Shown in pieces: positions 63,057 to 64,000 of a DNA stretch of 64,000 bases. The position numbers and the translations under genes were made by a program. The DNA is taken from positions 28,202,777 through 28,266,776 of the forward strand of contig NC_062227.1 of NCBI RefSeq assembly GCF_902686445.1. The letters run 5' to 3'. The stretch is from Sciurus carolinensis. Its lineage: Eukaryota > Chordata > Mammalia > Rodentia > Sciuridae. Under the pieces are notes generated by a model. It was not told where the DNA came from, did not search any database, and saw nothing but the letters and a program-made list of their open reading frames with translations. The first letter of the stretch is position 1; every line of letters starts with the position of its first letter.

Positions 63057-64000
63057 GTCCAGGGCTGGGAGAGCTTCTCAGTGATGCTGTCAAGACCCTA
63101 GTTTCCCTCTATTTCAGCCCTGTCAACCTGAGTATGTCGTTTCATTTTCTGCTTGTTCCTTTGTGGTCATAAACTTCTATGACTCTAGCCATTATATACG
63201 TGGTACAGGCAGAATAAACGCACACAGAGAAGCAATGACATGCACTGACTTCCATTTATGTCTATGTCCCATTGCCAATTCTAGCTGCAAAAGAAATGGG
63301 AACACAACATTTTACTTTGTATAGCTTACAGGAGTGGAAGACAAGAGAGAAGGGGGTTAGAAATGAAGATAAGTTAGCCTATCAATACACCTGCCAGTAT
63401 TGTTGTTACCTTCCCCATACAAAACTGAAAAAAAAAAAAAGGAATTACTACAAAGGCACAAGCAAATAAGGGGCAGATCCCAGGGTTTGCCTGTGTCAGT
63501 ACGTGACCCTTCCTTTCCTGACAATAGGCCAGATGTACAAAGGGTGTTAGTAGCAGCAACAGCATCTTTGAAGCAATATCAGGGAAGAGGGCCCAAGCAT
63601 TTGTATTTATCAATTATTGTCAGTATTACCAAAATTTCTAAAAACAAGGCTGCCAAAAATTAAAAGACAAATTTGGACCTCAAGGGAGTTACAAATGAGT
63701 TGGATGAACTAGATATGTACACATTAAAAAAAAAAAAAAAAAAACAGCAGGTTAGTATAGAATTGGTCCAAGTGAATGATCACAACAGTACATGTTCTGG
63801 AAGTTCCAAGATTGGAGAGATTATCATTATGGAAGGTCTTAACCATCAAGGGCTTTAGATACTGGGTAATCCAAGAACTCGTCTTACAGAGAGGAGTCAA
63901 AGGTACTGAGAGACCAAGCACATTGCCTAGCTGATGGCTGGGAGATGGGGAACTTAATCCACGCCCTTTCTTCATGACACGCTGATAACAGGAAACAAAC
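63057..64000. other. Unassigned intergenic DNA at the window end
   Basis: The first about 150 bases (agtccagggctgggagagct) appear to continue the old repeat interrupted at 62340. The rest shows no gene, CpG island or clear repeat beyond poly(A) runs at 63429-63441 and 63726-63744. The LPIN2 promoter expected by human synteny is not reached. Confidence 0.7.

Noticed and set aside
63057..64000. 5' end of LPIN2
   Set aside because: Human synteny places LPIN2 downstream of MYOM1, but no CpG island, exon or coding match is visible before the window ends.

Overview
This is mammalian nuclear DNA, almost certainly from a squirrel-family rodent (ground squirrel, marmot or tree squirrel). Two things show this. 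The only gene is MYOM1 (myomesin-1), an M-band protein of striated muscle. The sequence is also packed with tRNA-derived ID SINEs and with composite SINEs that join a B1-like 7SL head to an ID-like tail, the B1-dID type known from Sciuridae. No bacterial or viral gene systems are present.

Positions 1-33,860 hold the 3' half of MYOM1 on the + strand. Sixteen coding exons (first 3916, stop 33338-33340) encode the C-terminal 554 residues, namely Ig-like domains My9 to My13 and the helical linkers between them, then a short Lys-rich tail. A 3' UTR of about 0.5 kb ends near a polyadenylation signal at 33840-33845. All internal splice sites are GT-AG and every exon joins in frame. Each Ig domain is a 1-1 phase block and each helical linker has its own 1-1 phase exon or exon pair (45, 60, 39 and 37+23 bp).

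Positions 33,861-64,000 are downstream intergenic DNA. I find no further gene. In human the next gene downstream of MYOM1 is LPIN2, but no LPIN2 exon or CpG island is visible here. This half holds MaLR-type LTRs (several nested), a solo LTR with visible TATA and poly(A) signals, old and younger L1 fragments, a Tigger-type DNA transposon, MIR/L2-like relics and many ID and B1-dID SINEs.

The points most worth a second look are an exact 104-bp duplication inside one intron (5548-5651 and 6696-6799), a perfect 15-bp hairpin (1033-1067), the modular linker-exon layout of MYOM1 including a coupled microexon pair, a 24-bp tandem duplication that lengthens the protein's C-terminus, an inverted pair of ID SINEs upstream of one exon, a CpG cluster with a palindromic CRE in an intron, and several nested insertions with readable target-site duplications (TSDs). 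I did not find a convincing undescribed biological system.
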